Notes: generated from the letters alone by a model not told the origin. A stretch of DNA of 64,000 bases from B69-G16 sp964501905 (GCA_964501905.1 CAZCTW010000005.1:1-64000); one strand, 5' to 3'. Shown: positions 1-8,765, counted from the stretch's first letter. Made by a program: numbers and translations.

Positions 1-232
1 CTCTCTTCCTCACAATTTTAAAACCAATCTCCCAAGCTTCCCGTAAAAGCCTGCGATTTGGATGAATTAAATCCAGAAGTTCTTCAAATAATTGGATTAA
101 TATGGAGGATTTTATAAGGTCGAGTGTTCTAGCCACCAATTCGAGAACCGTTCTTTTTAGGGGGTCGAGCTTGAACCAGATACCGAGCCTCATGGCGCGT
201 TTAATCGCTGCCCTAAGCTCGTCCTTCCTCAC
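1..232 (-). CDS. Partial hypothetical protein, running off left edge
   Basis: Function unknown. An open frame of 77 codons enters from the left edge without a stop. It encodes a Lys/Arg/Leu-rich, probably all-helical soluble polypeptide; the visible part begins VRKDELRAAIKRAMRLGIWF. I chose the GTG at 232 because a TATA-like box lies about 30 nt upstream on the same strand, as for a leaderless archaeal transcript. An ATG at 193 in the same frame is an alternative start. Small proteins of this general look occur in thermophilic archaea, but I cannot name the family. The C-terminus is missing from the window. Confidence 0.5.
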   Translation of the reverse strand, partial: MRKDELRAAIKRAMRLGIWFKLDPLKRTVLELVARTLDLIKSSILIQLFEELLDLIHPNRRLLREAWEIGFKIVRKR

Positions 233-260
233 GGACTTCCTATGGTTCAAGCCCGACCCC

Positions 261-269
261 TTATATAGG
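261..269 (-). promoter_or_regulatory. TATA box for the left-edge gene
   Basis: Read on the minus strand this is CCTATATAA, centred about 30 nt upstream of the GTG at 232. That is the normal archaeal TBP position for a leaderless or nearly leaderless transcript. Bases 270-490 show no convincing gene. Confidence 0.4.
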
Positions 270-490
270 CGATAATTGTGATTCTTTATAGTATTTTCTT
301 GTGAATTTATAAAGATTTTGGCTTTAGTGCCTCTAGCGATAGTTGTGGCTCTTGGATTTATTTTCAAAATTTTATCTTGCTCCTTCTGCGCTCTTCGCTT
401 TAATGTAAAAAATTACATATCTTTTGTGGAGTTAATGATTGTGTGTAGAATTTTCTGCTATTGTAAATAAAATTGGGGATTGGATTGTAA

Positions 491-757
491 CTAGGTTTGT
501 TTTTCTTCTTCCTCGAGTTTTTTGAGTTCTTCTTCTAGTTCTTTTTCAATTTCTTCTATGGGTTTGGGGGGTGGGGTTGTTGCGAGGGTGTAGCCTATCC
601 ACGCTAGTATGCCTAGTACGCCTGCTATAGCTATAAAGGCTGTGAGTTGTAGCATTAGTATTACGTATTCGGTGAAGAAGAGTAGGTAGCTGTAGGTTGC
701 TACTCCGGCTATTGATCCTAGAAGGAGCCCGGCTCCTATTATTTGGTCGCGGCTCAT
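491..757 (-). CDS. Small two-TM membrane protein with charged helical tail (copy A)
   Basis: Function unknown. The 88-aa product has two hydrophobic segments (about residues 6-28 and 34-58), then a TTPPPKP hinge, then an extremely Glu/Lys-rich tail that is probably a coiled coil. A second gene at 11343-11636 encodes a close paralogue; from TAFIAIAG to the acidic tail the two are essentially identical. The start ATG follows a GGTGTC Shine-Dalgarno, the same motif seen before copy B and before the gene at 930. The gene is divergent from the surface-protein cluster that begins at 930. It could be a membrane scaffold or a small partner of the neighbouring envelope genes; that is inference from location only. 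Confidence 0.8.
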   Translation of the reverse strand: MSRDQIIGAGLLLGSIAGVATYSYLLFFTEYVILMLQLTAFIAIAGVLGILAWIGYTLATTPPPKPIEEIEKELEEELKKLEEEEKQT

Positions 758-764
758 TTGGACA

Positions 765-816
765 CCTTTATTATTTAATTTCCTCAGTAGTTGCCTTTAT
801 TATTTAATTTTCAGTA
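765..816 (-). repeat. Tandem direct repeat in the promoter of the small membrane protein
   Basis: Two copies of CCTTTATTATTTAATTT followed by (CC)TCAGTA lie at 765-789 and 794-816, 29 nt apart. On the minus strand they read as A/T-rich TATA-like boxes just upstream of the gene at 757. They may be a duplicated promoter or a pair of regulator sites. Copy B of the gene (11636) lacks this repeat. Confidence 0.55.
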
Positions 817-887
817 ATTAAGGGTTTTGGTGAATATGTCGATTTTATTAAAGGATTGACAGAATATTTTCATTAAAACGAAATGCT

Positions 888-895
888 TTTATAAT
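888..895 (+). promoter_or_regulatory. TATA box for the surface-protein gene at 930
   Basis: TTTATAAT lies about 38 nt upstream of the ATG at 930, predicting a start of transcription near 918. The very short leader still contains GAGGGGTGTC as Shine-Dalgarno. Confidence 0.45.
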
Positions 896-929
896 CGAAC
901 AAAGATAAAATTGTCAGAGGGGTGTCTCT

Positions 930-1376
930 ATGAAGAAAATAGTAGCGTTAGCATTGACGCTGACGATCATAGCTGTAGCTACTGTTTTGGCTAACTCTTA
1001 TCCGATAATAATAGATAGTATAGCGACGAAGGACTTGGAGGGGAATACCAAGACTACGTTTAGTAGGGGAGAGGTAGTAGTTATAGAAACTACGCTGAAA
1101 GCCAACCCTTCCTACTACTTCGCAGCCCCGGTAGACTACCTAGAAATTGTAGAAGTGTTCTATGGGGCTCAAGTAATGAACTTGCTGTTAACGAGGGATA
1201 GTATAAGTTCCGGAGAAACTAAAACGTTTGGAGGAGGCTACCGTATAAGAGACTACGACCCAACCGGAACTTACACTGTAGAAACATATGTATGGAATGG
1301 ATTCCCATCCGAGATGGGGGCTGATTGGGAGCCTCTCGCAGCTCCTAAAACTAAGACATTTAAGGTAAACCCGTAA
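930..1376 (+). CDS. Secreted Ig-like domain protein
   Basis: The 148-aa product begins with a clear Sec signal peptide (MKKIVALALTLTIIAVATVLA, cleavage probably after residue 20 or 21). The rest looks like a single beta-sandwich domain, with pattern elements FSRGEVVVIETTL and GTYTVETYVWNG that resemble macroglobulin-2 (MG2) or Ig-like folds. There is no C-terminal membrane helix, so it is probably secreted or held by partners. It overlaps the next reading frame by one base and has a GGGGTGTC Shine-Dalgarno. It is the first of four consecutive genes for related surface proteins. Binding partner and function are unknown. Confidence 0.75.
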   Translation: MKKIVALALTLTIIAVATVLANSYPIIIDSIATKDLEGNTKTTFSRGEVVVIETTLKANPSYYFAAPVDYLEIVEVFYGAQVMNLLLTRDSISSGETKTFGGGYRIRDYDPTGTYTVETYVWNGFPSEMGADWEPLAAPKTKTFKVNP

Positions 1377-1387
1377 TGGTGATAAAC

Positions 1388-1846
1388 ATGAAGACGCGGG
1401 CGTTGACATTCACAATATTAGTCGTACTGGCAAGCGCCGTGGTACTTGCCTCGGCGACTTTCCTCCTATCGGCTACAACTCTCTACTGGGGCGACACGTT
1501 GGTTATAACTATCACGGGAGGAGTCGCCGGTGACGAGTGCGCTGTAGAAATTAGAAACCCCAATGATGACGTAGCGTATGCTAAAGAAGTAACCTTGGAT
1601 AGCAGTGGTGAGGGAACGGCGGCGTGGTATATCCCACCGGGAACCGTTACTGGCACATATAAGGTCTACGTAAGCTGTGACACGTCCGGCGACTTGGGAA
1701 TGAAGACTTTCACGCTTAAGTCAGTTAAGCCTGTTGGAGGCGAGGTAGCGTCAGTGCTCAATCCAATCCCCTTACTCTTCGTAGCGTTCTCAATAGCGTT
1801 ATCGACCATAGTAGTTTTAATGAAGCGCGCTGGAAGACTTCCTTAA
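1388..1846 (+). CDS. Membrane-anchored Ig-like surface protein with PVGG-type C-terminus
   Basis: The product has a signal peptide, one Ig/MG2-like domain (GDTLVITITGG ... AVEIRNPNDDVAYAKEVTL ... GTYKVYVS), then KPVGGEV and a C-terminal hydrophobic helix ending in a few basic residues. I start at the ATG at 1388 because a perfect GGTGAT Shine-Dalgarno lies 6-8 nt upstream. The ATG at 1376 overlaps the previous stop and would place that site inside the gene. The KPVGG(E/V)V-plus-helix ending recurs in the VWA protein at 15748. It probably acts on the outer face of the cytoplasmic membrane as a one-domain adhesin-like protein. It forms an operon with the gene at 930. Confidence 0.75.
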   Translation: MKTRALTFTILVVLASAVVLASATFLLSATTLYWGDTLVITITGGVAGDECAVEIRNPNDDVAYAKEVTLDSSGEGTAAWYIPPGTVTGTYKVYVSCDTSGDLGMKTFTLKSVKPVGGEVASVLNPIPLLFVAFSIALSTIVVLMKRAGRLP

Positions 1847-1970
1847 ACTCTTTTAACCCCTTCCCTCTTCTTTAACCTTAAAAATCCTAGCTAACAATAC
1901 ACGTTTTTACGTCTTATAGCGCTAGGTTAGGTAACGGAAATCTTAAATTTTCGCTGAGGTTGTATAACTT

Positions 1971-2879
1971 ATGCGTGTGCCCTGGTGTCTTTTGCTATTG
2001 TTCGTCTTGATCCCCTCTATCTTTGCAGGAGTGGGTCTCGAGGCTTCTACCGATAGGAAGGAGTATAAACCCGGTGAAATGGTAAGAGTGGACATTAGCG
2101 GGCCTCCAAATGCTAGGGTGGGTGTTGAAATTAGAGATCCTGAGCATAGGCTTTTGTTTATTAAAGAGCTTAAATTAGATGAGAAGGGGCGTGGGAGTTT
2201 TGAGTTTTGTTTGAGTAAAACTGCGGTGCCGGGTAATTACACGATATATTTGGCTACTCCGGGGGCTTTTACTAAGGTGGTTTTCTGGGTTGTGAGTAAT
2301 CAAACTTTAGAGGCTAGGGAGGTTAATGTAATGCTGGTTTTCGAGAATGCGGCTAGCGAGCCCGTGAGGAAGGTTTTAATCGATATCGGGGGTTTGCGTT
2401 ATAGTGTGGAGGAGGGGTTTTTGAATCTAAAACTTAGGGAGGGCGTTTATCCTTTAAAGTTAATTTGTGGAAAATGTATAATATCAATAGGTAATTTAGA
2501 CGTTAGAGAAAATGGAGAATATAAGGTTATTCTTCCTCTTTACAAAGTTAGGTTAATCTTTCGTGATACTTTAGGAAATCCCGTTAAAGGATTAAGCGTT
2601 AAGCTTTCGGGTGGCTGTGGCAGTTTTAGTGGGGTTACGGGCGATGAAGGTTGGGTAGAGTTTAAAAACGTGCCTTTGGGGAGCTACGAGCTAGTCTACG
2701 ACGGCGTGTCTAAGATTTTAGAGGTGGAGGGCGACGTTGAATTAGAGCTTAAGGTATCTAAGAGTATTCCTGTCTGGGTTTGGTACGTCGTCGTGGTTGT
2801 AGTTGCTATTGTTGCATATGTTGTTGTTAAAAGAGTTTTTTCTAGAAAATCTACTCAATCTGTTGAAGAAGATTTTTAA
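1971..2879 (+). CDS. Surface protein with MG2-like and carboxypeptidase-regulatory-like domains
   Basis: The 302-aa product has a signal peptide (residues 1-19). An MG2-like domain (about 22-110) carries YKPGEMVRVDISG and GVEIRDPEHRLLFIKEL, shared with its neighbours. A middle beta-rich segment follows. A carboxypeptidase-regulatory-like domain (about 192-260) shows RDTLGNPVKGLSVKL and GDEGWVEFKNVPLGSYEL. A C-terminal membrane helix (about 272-290) precedes a basic/acidic tail. The domain order predicts a membrane-tethered extracellular stalk. Its own leader and following T-rich tracts suggest a separate transcript. Ligand unknown. Confidence 0.75.
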   Translation: MRVPWCLLLLFVLIPSIFAGVGLEASTDRKEYKPGEMVRVDISGPPNARVGVEIRDPEHRLLFIKELKLDEKGRGSFEFCLSKTAVPGNYTIYLATPGAFTKVVFWVVSNQTLEAREVNVMLVFENAASEPVRKVLIDIGGLRYSVEEGFLNLKLREGVYPLKLICGKCIISIGNLDVRENGEYKVILPLYKVRLIFRDTLGNPVKGLSVKLSGGCGSFSGVTGDEGWVEFKNVPLGSYELVYDGVSKILEVEGDVELELKVSKSIPVWVWYVVVVVVAIVAYVVVKRVFSRKSTQSVEEDF

Positions 2880-2901
2880 AATTTTTATTGAAAACGCCGA
2901 G

Positions 2902-2920
2902 ATTTTTAGATTTTTTTCTT
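2902..2920 (+). terminator. Poly-T terminator after the gene ending at 2879
   Basis: Two T-runs (T5, then T7 at 2911-2917) lie just downstream of the stop, with no strong hairpin. This is the usual archaeal intrinsic termination signal. Confidence 0.45.
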
Positions 2921-3022
2921 CAACAATGCTTCTTTGAGTATCTTTTTTATTAAATCTCTTACTGGCTACAATTGCTGAAAATAGTGATAAATTTTATTAA
3001 TCTGATATCCTAGTTTTTTGTT

Positions 3023-4840
3023 ATGTCTAGGAAATGGGAAGGAAAAATCAGTATTACCTACGCCGTGGCACTATTGCTAATTCTCGCGTCTGTCTTGGCT
3101 TCTCCGCTTTCAGTATCGACTAATAAATCCCAGTATAGACCGGGCGAAACCGTGAAGATAACGATAAACGGCAAGGCGAATACGGCTTATGGAGTAGAAG
3201 TTAGAGATCCCCAAAACAAAATAGTATTTTTGAAGCAAGTTACTACCGGAAGCAATGGAGTTGGAACCACTCAGTTTAAGTTGAGTTCTTCGGCGCGTGA
3301 AGGCACCTATAAGGTATACGTTTCTGGAGGAGGAGAGTCCGCATCTAAAACCTTTAAAGTTGCGAAGGAAGCTCCGCCTCCTTCACCGCCTTCGAAAAAA
3401 TCGAGCAGCATAAAGTTGAATATTAACGCTACCGTGCTCGAGCCGGGGCAGTTTTTACGGGTTAGCGGGCAGTTAACGCCTAAAATTAAGGGGGCTAAGA
3501 TAATTTTAATATATACGTCGCCCACCGGGAGTAGGACTTATAGAAATGTAAATACCATGGATAATGGAGTTTTCGAAGATGTTTTTAAACCTGAGGAATT
3601 GGGTAAGTGGACTGTTGAAGCTAAATGGCTTGGCAACTCCGAGTATAAAGGCTCTTCTAGCAAGAAAGAGTTCTGGGTTAAGCAGAGGCTAGAGGTAACT
3701 CTAACCGTTTACCCGAGCGAAGCTCCCTTAAACTCGGAGATAGTTCTAACTGGTAGCGTGAAGCCTCAGCTAGCAAACGTTAGGGTAGTGCTCCAGTATA
3801 GCCTAGATGGCTCGTTCTGGCAGGATATAGGCGAGACTACCACAGGAGCAGATGGCTCCTTCGGCTTCACCTACACGGTGGCCGTGACCGGAGTTTTAAA
3901 GTTTAGAGCTGTAGTTCCGGAGACCGACACTATCTTAGAGTCGGTTAGCAGTATAGTAGAGGTTAGGGTTGTGAGAGAGCTAAAGGCTAGTATTGGAGTA
4001 GAGGTTGAGCCTCAGGAATTAATGCCGGGAGAAGAGGTCTTGATTAAAGCGTCTTTAAACGTATCCGTTACCGGCAGGGCTATTATATCGGCTTATTACG
4101 GGGCTGAGGAGATACCTATAGCCGAGCTGGAGCTAGTCGAGGCTCAAAGCTTTGATTATACGTGGACTCCGGAGAGGGAGGGAGTCTACGTTATAGTGGT
4201 TAAGGTAATTCCAGAGTACGGCTCTCCCTTAGTAGCGTTTTCAATGGTTAATGTTAGAGTTCCATTCTTCACGTTTACGCTGACTCTAAAAACCGAGGAG
4301 GGGATGGGGGTAGAGGGGGTTTTCGTTAGGGTATACTCGGACGGCGAGATGGTAGCCTACGGCCAGTCTGACGCTGAGGGACGTGTAAGCTTCGTTTTGA
4401 AGGGCGGGGTCTACAGGCTGGTGTTCGTCTACGTGGGGAGGGAGGTTGGAGAGGCGGAGTATGAGGTTAAATCTGACTTGGAGGAGGAGGTTGTTCTACC
4501 GCTCGTAGCTTTAGAATTTACGGTGAAAGATGCCTTAGGCAATCCTCTAGCTGGAGTGCCCGTTTCAGCCGTAGACGAGTATGGTGTTAGGTATGCAGCT
4601 ATAACCGATCCGGAGGGTAGAGCTTTCCTTATAGTTCCCAAGGGCAGGCTAAAAGTGATATCCGGCGGCGTGGAGAAGGAATTAGCGGCTGAACGGAGGC
4701 AGAGTATAGAGTTAACCGTGCAGACCGGTTATAGAATTGAACACTTAGCTCTAAGCTTAGCCGTCGGAGTAGCTATAGGAGTGGCTGTAGGGGCGGCTCT
4801 AATAAAATACATGGCTACCAGAAGGAAAATCGGTAAATAA
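3023..4840 (+). CDS. Large multi-domain Ig-like surface protein
   Basis: The 605-aa product has an N-terminal signal sequence (hydrophobic segment about 12-26). An MG2-like domain (about 28-112) has YRPGETVKITINGKA and GVEVRDPQNKIVFLKQV. A Pro/Ser linker (PPPSPPSKK) leads to several Ig-like beta repeats (about 125-410), and then two carboxypeptidase-regulatory-like units (GMGVEGVFVRVYSDGEMV, about 425-500; ALGNPLAGVPVSAVDEYG, about 500-560). A C-terminal membrane helix and basic tail follow (about 575-605). This is the architecture of a long extracellular stalk or adhesin. The shared N-terminal domain shows it arose by duplication with the genes at 1388 and 1971. Confidence 0.8.
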   Translation: MSRKWEGKISITYAVALLLILASVLASPLSVSTNKSQYRPGETVKITINGKANTAYGVEVRDPQNKIVFLKQVTTGSNGVGTTQFKLSSSAREGTYKVYVSGGGESASKTFKVAKEAPPPSPPSKKSSSIKLNINATVLEPGQFLRVSGQLTPKIKGAKIILIYTSPTGSRTYRNVNTMDNGVFEDVFKPEELGKWTVEAKWLGNSEYKGSSSKKEFWVKQRLEVTLTVYPSEAPLNSEIVLTGSVKPQLANVRVVLQYSLDGSFWQDIGETTTGADGSFGFTYTVAVTGVLKFRAVVPETDTILESVSSIVEVRVVRELKASIGVEVEPQELMPGEEVLIKASLNVSVTGRAIISAYYGAEEIPIAELELVEAQSFDYTWTPEREGVYVIVVKVIPEYGSPLVAFSMVNVRVPFFTFTLTLKTEEGMGVEGVFVRVYSDGEMVAYGQSDAEGRVSFVLKGGVYRLVFVYVGREVGEAEYEVKSDLEEEVVLPLVALEFTVKDALGNPLAGVPVSAVDEYGVRYAAITDPEGRAFLIVPKGRLKVISGGVEKELAAERRQSIELTVQTGYRIEHLALSLAVGVAIGVAVGAALIKYMATRRKIGK

Positions 4841-5031
4841 TAATCCCACCAAACCTCCTGATGTCCGATAGGGAAGTCGCAAAGTGACATGTGCTGAATT
4901 TACTACTCAGTTTCCAAACCCGGCTACCAGGCTAGGATAGAACGAGGCCCTACACGCTCAAAAGCGGGAGATGCGGCTCGCTATAGTAATATTTTAAAAC
5001 TTATAAGTCATTCTTAAACTGAGGTTGATTC

Positions 5032-5724
5032 ATGGCGGCAAAAGTGCTGATAGCGATAATTGCCGGAGTAGGGCTCAGCCTATTGGTCACTGGTTTACTG
5101 GCTTGGAGCTCGCCTCTTATCTCAGCGGGCTCTGGGATTTTAATGGTGGGGGTAGTTGCATATGCAACTATTTGTTCTGAGGAGGAGTTAAGGAAGACGA
5201 GGAGTGAGATGGAAGCTAAGTTCTATAGGGAGTTATTTAGAATTTTGCTGGAGGAACTTGAGCTATACGAGGATAGGGCTATTTATTTTGTCCCAGGATT
5301 AAACGGGGAGTTCCCCTCCCTCCTCATATCTCATAAAAAAATTAAGCCGCCTAAGAAAGTGCTTAAACGCATGTTTTTTGAACATGACGGTGGGCTTTTC
5401 GCTCGCTTACCATCTATGACTCTAGTTCTCGAAATCCCCGCGTCAAGAGTTTCTAACATAGCAGAGCTCGAATCCACGCTCTTCACCGCTTTAAGAGATT
5501 TAGGGTTAGCAAATGATGTCAGAGTAGTTGAACGCCCGGACGGCGCGGTTATCGTAGATGTTACGCCTAGGAGAGATGTTGAAATGGAGGAGGAGCCCTA
5601 CGACCTAACAGTTAACTTAGTGGGTAGCTTAGTGGCTGAAGGATTAGGTTCTACATTTTCACTATCTAAAATGGAGAAAACCGAGAGGAGAACATATAGA
5701 CTCTATTTTGAGAGGATAACATGA
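5032..5724 (+). CDS. Two-TM membrane protein with cytoplasmic domain, MoxR-cluster associated
   Basis: Function unknown. The 230-aa product has two membrane helices (about 5-26 and 30-48) followed by a soluble alpha/beta domain of about 175 residues, probably cytoplasmic. A motif-like stretch PPKKVLKRMFFEHDGGLFA lies in its middle. It is the first gene of an operon whose members overlap by a few bases each. The operon continues with a small membrane protein, a DUF4129 protein, a DUF4350 protein, a MoxR ATPase and a DUF58 protein. By position it is likely an accessory membrane subunit of that MoxR system. Confidence 0.75.
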   Translation: MAAKVLIAIIAGVGLSLLVTGLLAWSSPLISAGSGILMVGVVAYATICSEEELRKTRSEMEAKFYRELFRILLEELELYEDRAIYFVPGLNGEFPSLLISHKKIKPPKKVLKRMFFEHDGGLFARLPSMTLVLEIPASRVSNIAELESTLFTALRDLGLANDVRVVERPDGAVIVDVTPRRDVEMEEEPYDLTVNLVGSLVAEGLGSTFSLSKMEKTERRTYRLYFERIT

Positions 5725-5975
5725 AGCTGACACACTATTCTAGATTCGCAATCTCCTACGCTATCGCGGTTGCCGTGACTGTAATAGTCGGTATTCTTCT
5801 AGGAGAAACTAGGATAGACCTTTACCTTTCCCTATACATACTGGAATACTTTCTCTTCTCGGCGATTTACGGGGTTAGAATTAGCGTAATTCTCAGCGTA
5901 GTGCTCCTAGCGCTCTTCTCGGCTATTGTAGCGTATAGAATAAGCCTAATCCTATCAACGGTGATACTGCCGTGA
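5721..5975 (+). CDS. Small multi-TM protein in the MoxR operon
   Basis: The 84-aa product is almost entirely hydrophobic and has probably three membrane helices (about 9-27, 33-50, 54-80). Its ATG overlaps the preceding stop (ATGA), and its own stop overlaps the GTG of the next gene, so translation is coupled on both sides. No family is recognised. The position between the first gene and the DUF4129 gene suggests a small membrane subunit of the same complex. Confidence 0.65.
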   Translation: MKLTHYSRFAISYAIAVAVTVIVGILLGETRIDLYLSLYILEYFLFSAIYGVRISVILSVVLLALFSAIVAYRISLILSTVILP

Positions 5976-7903
5976 ACAAAAAGTTTCCATTATTAATAAT
6001 AGCAGTTCTACTACTTCTCCTCTCTCCCGCTTTTTCTCAACCACCGTTTTTAAAGCCTATACACGTAGACCCCTACTCTATAGTAGACATATATCAACCA
6101 AGCCCCGCTTTTCTCTTCTACTATGACGAATATCTCCGCCACCTGGTGGAGGGGCGGCATTTTAACGCTTCCCGAATTTTGGAAATTCTGCGTAATGTAG
6201 GGGGACCAAATCAAATTACAGTATTGTTAAACAGGACGAATTCCATAGCTAGGCATACTCTCCGATTGATAAATGATGTAGAGGAGGATTTCGATAAGGC
6301 TGAAAAAGCTATTTTGGAGAAGGATTTATTGCTAGCGGATAAGTATCTTTTAGATGCTAGGGGAAAGTTAAATGAAGTTAAGGAAGCGATTGAAGAATTA
6401 GAAAGGGGATTAAACGGCCTAACTCGTTCTCTAGGAGTCTCCATTAGCTTGTGGGCTCCGAGGCTAAATGCTCTTAAAGAGAAATATAAGGAGTTAGAAA
6501 TGCGCTACGTGGATTTAGTTTTTCTAGCTAAGGGCGGGAAGTTAGGCACGCTGCTATCCGTGTACGTTGAACCAAATCCCGTATCGGTAGGAGATGAAGT
6601 TAAAATTTATGGTTTTCTTAGAACGGAAAACGGGACATTTCTAGGCGGTAGAGAAGTCCATATTAGCATAGATAAGAAAGGGGAGAGGAAGGTGGTTACC
6701 GATAGTTCCGGCTTTTATATTTTAAGGGAGAGGATTTGGGTTTATAAAAGGGAAATTGAAATTGCCGTTACTTATTCGCCTAAAATAGAAGAAGGATTGG
6801 CGCCTTGCATAAATACGACTAAGCTAAATGTAACTTTTACCTCCAGTAGGGTGTCGGTGACTACTAAGCCTATAGCTACGCCCGGCTCTGTTATAAGATT
6901 AAATCTATATGTTTCTCCGGTGGGGGATGGGAGAGACTTAAATATAATGTTTGACGACGTGAACATTATATCTATTAAAGTAGAAAAGCCGTCAACGTCC
7001 GTAGAGTATAGAATACCCGAGAACACCGCGCTTGGAGTGCACGTGATAGAAGCCTACTTAAAGCCTAAAGGCGTATACGCGCCGGCGTATTCAAAGACTA
7101 CAGTTACTGTTACTTTATTACCTCTGGACGTATCGGTGGAAATGCCTAAGACGATTATATACCCCTTGTCCGCGCTTAGGGTGCACGGTAAAGTGATTTG
7201 TAACAATACGCCTGTACAGGAAGCAAATGTCACTCTTTATAGAGATGGGGTAAAAGTTGCTTCTACTTTAACGGGCGACGACGGTTCGTTTCTTTTAGTT
7301 TCAAATTATTCGAGTTGGCTACCCATCGTAGAGACGACTTATAAGATAGTTGTTAAACCTTCCAGTTCTAAGCTCTCCAGTTATAGTTTTGAAGCCGTGG
7401 TTGAGGAAGTAAACTTGATACCATTTATCGTAATAGTATTGGCGCTCTTTTTATTTTTAAAATCGAATTTATCGTCTTCAATTATGAGGAGATTTAGACG
7501 CTTACTTATCTTCTCAACGGAGATCCCGGTAAGTTTTGGGGGGATTTCAGATGTCATAAGAGAGAGGGCTAGCGGGGTTAAGGAAGCTATTTCCCAAAGA
7601 ATGCACCTTTTTAAGAAAAGAAGGGTAATAGCTAAAGCCAAATATAGGGGTAAGATGGGGCTAGGCTACTGGATATACCTCAATATTTTAGTTCATTTCT
7701 CCATGATTCTTACTCCGATAAAAAAGAGCGAGACTTTTAGAGAGTACATAAGAAGGATAGCGAACAGATTAGGAGAGAATACCAAAGGGGCTCTCGCGCA
7801 GTTAACTATTTTAGCCGAGGCTGAAAGATATGGAGGGAAAAAGGTGGACGCCAGAGCGGTTGAGGAGCTGGCGGAGGAGATATTCGATGAATTTGAACAA
7901 TAA
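5972..7903 (+). CDS. Secreted/membrane protein with Ig-like repeats and C-terminal DUF4129
   Basis: The 643-aa product starts at a GTG that overlaps the upstream stop by four bases. It has a signal peptide (1-22), a helical region rich in Glu/Lys (about 80-180), and then beta domains. One is carboxypeptidase-regulatory-like (YVEPNPVSVGDEVKIYG, TDSSGFYILRE); a second includes NNTPVQEANVTLYRDGVK. A membrane helix (about 481-498) precedes a cytoplasmic C-terminus whose last 100 residues (ETFREYIRRIANRL ... TILAEAERYGGKKV) match the DUF4129 pattern. DUF4129 proteins are regular partners of MoxR/DUF58 clusters, so this is probably the outward-facing sensor or scaffold of that system. Confidence in DUF4129 is moderate. 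Confidence 0.75.
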   Translation: MNKKFPLLIIAVLLLLLSPAFSQPPFLKPIHVDPYSIVDIYQPSPAFLFYYDEYLRHLVEGRHFNASRILEILRNVGGPNQITVLLNRTNSIARHTLRLINDVEEDFDKAEKAILEKDLLLADKYLLDARGKLNEVKEAIEELERGLNGLTRSLGVSISLWAPRLNALKEKYKELEMRYVDLVFLAKGGKLGTLLSVYVEPNPVSVGDEVKIYGFLRTENGTFLGGREVHISIDKKGERKVVTDSSGFYILRERIWVYKREIEIAVTYSPKIEEGLAPCINTTKLNVTFTSSRVSVTTKPIATPGSVIRLNLYVSPVGDGRDLNIMFDDVNIISIKVEKPSTSVEYRIPENTALGVHVIEAYLKPKGVYAPAYSKTTVTVTLLPLDVSVEMPKTIIYPLSALRVHGKVICNNTPVQEANVTLYRDGVKVASTLTGDDGSFLLVSNYSSWLPIVETTYKIVVKPSSSKLSSYSFEAVVEEVNLIPFIVIVLALFLFLKSNLSSSIMRRFRRLLIFSTEIPVSFGGISDVIRERASGVKEAISQRMHLFKKRRVIAKAKYRGKMGLGYWIYLNILVHFSMILTPIKKSETFREYIRRIANRLGENTKGALAQLTILAEAERYGGKKVDARAVEELAEEIFDEFEQ

Positions 7904-8765
7904 GGTATGCATAGCGCTGGTCTCGATGACGTTATCGCTGTTATTCACGCTCGCCGTCTACCCGCCTAGCGACGATTTCCATTACGCAAATCCCAGCTGG
8001 AACGGGTATTCTAAGATATACGAGTATTTTAAGGCTCGAAGAGCTGGGGTAGATATTAGCCGGAAAGAAATTTTGGAGAATCCGGGAAAATATGCTCTGC
8101 TTTTAGTGCCTATGAGAAAGCCCGACGAGGCGTATTTAAGTTTTCTAGAAGATTTCCTGGAGAGGGGAGGGCTAGTTCTTATCCTCGACGACCACGGCTA
8201 CGGCAATGACATCCTTTATTCCCTAAATTTAAAAGCCTCATTCATACACGAAGGAGTAGTCTACGACCCGGTCTTTTTCTATAAGAGACCCGAATTAGCG
8301 AAGATATCGTTTCGTCTAGGAGACAGGGATTTCTCTCTACAGCTAAATTATGCCTCAACGATACAGCCAGACGGGTGTAGAGTTATAGCGTCGACTTCTC
8401 GCTTTGCTTTTTTCGATAAAAACCTAGACGGGTCGTGGGAGTTTGGAGAAGCTGAGGGGCCTCTGGCCGTAGTAGTTGAGTGTAGCGTTGGATCTGGAAA
8501 AGTGGTACTTATAAGCGATCCCGATGTTTTCTCCAATTTTTCTGTAGATAACTCTGAGGCTATTTTATTCTTAGAGTATATTCTAGGTGGGAGAGAGTTG
8601 GTTCTGGAAGAAAGCCTGTATTCGTTTGGTATTTACTCGGAGTTAAGGCGTTCATTTTTAAATTTTATCTACTTTTTAAGCTTACACGCGGAATATTATA
8701 TTGTGCTAGTTTCCTTTATTTTTCTCATCGTATTACTCTATGCATCTAAGAGGTGGAATATGTGA
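7887..8765 (+). CDS. DUF4350-domain membrane protein
   Basis: I start at the ATG at 7887, inside the end of the preceding gene; an upstream in-frame start at 7830 would add a basic segment before the hydrophobic leader. The product (292 aa) has an N-terminal helix (about 5-25). The external domain carries the DUF4350 pattern: a short YKLF-like region around YSKIYEYFKARRAGV, then LLLVPMRKPDEAYLSFLEDF, ERGGLVLILDDHG, and GSGKVVLISDPDVFSN. A C-terminal membrane helix (about 265-285) follows. DUF4350 domains resemble glutamine-amidotransferase-like folds without known activity. They lie beside MoxR and DUF58 in many bacteria and archaea. The stop overlaps the next gene (ATGTGA). Confidence 0.8.
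   Translation: MNLNNKVCIALVSMTLSLLFTLAVYPPSDDFHYANPSWNGYSKIYEYFKARRAGVDISRKEILENPGKYALLLVPMRKPDEAYLSFLEDFLERGGLVLILDDHGYGNDILYSLNLKASFIHEGVVYDPVFFYKRPELAKISFRLGDRDFSLQLNYASTIQPDGCRVIASTSRFAFFDKNLDGSWEFGEAEGPLAVVVECSVGSGKVVLISDPDVFSNFSVDNSEAILFLEYILGGRELVLEESLYSFGIYSELRRSFLNFIYFLSLHAEYYIVLVSFIFLIVLLYASKRWNM

Noticed and set aside
4841..5031. A C/D-box small RNA in the gap before the MoxR operon
   Set aside because: TGATGT- and CTGA-like boxes occur, but spacing and the internal D'/C' pair do not fit a convincing sRNA.
7830..7886. Upstream start of the DUF4350 gene
   Set aside because: It would overlap the DUF4129 gene by 74 nt and put a highly basic segment before the signal helix.
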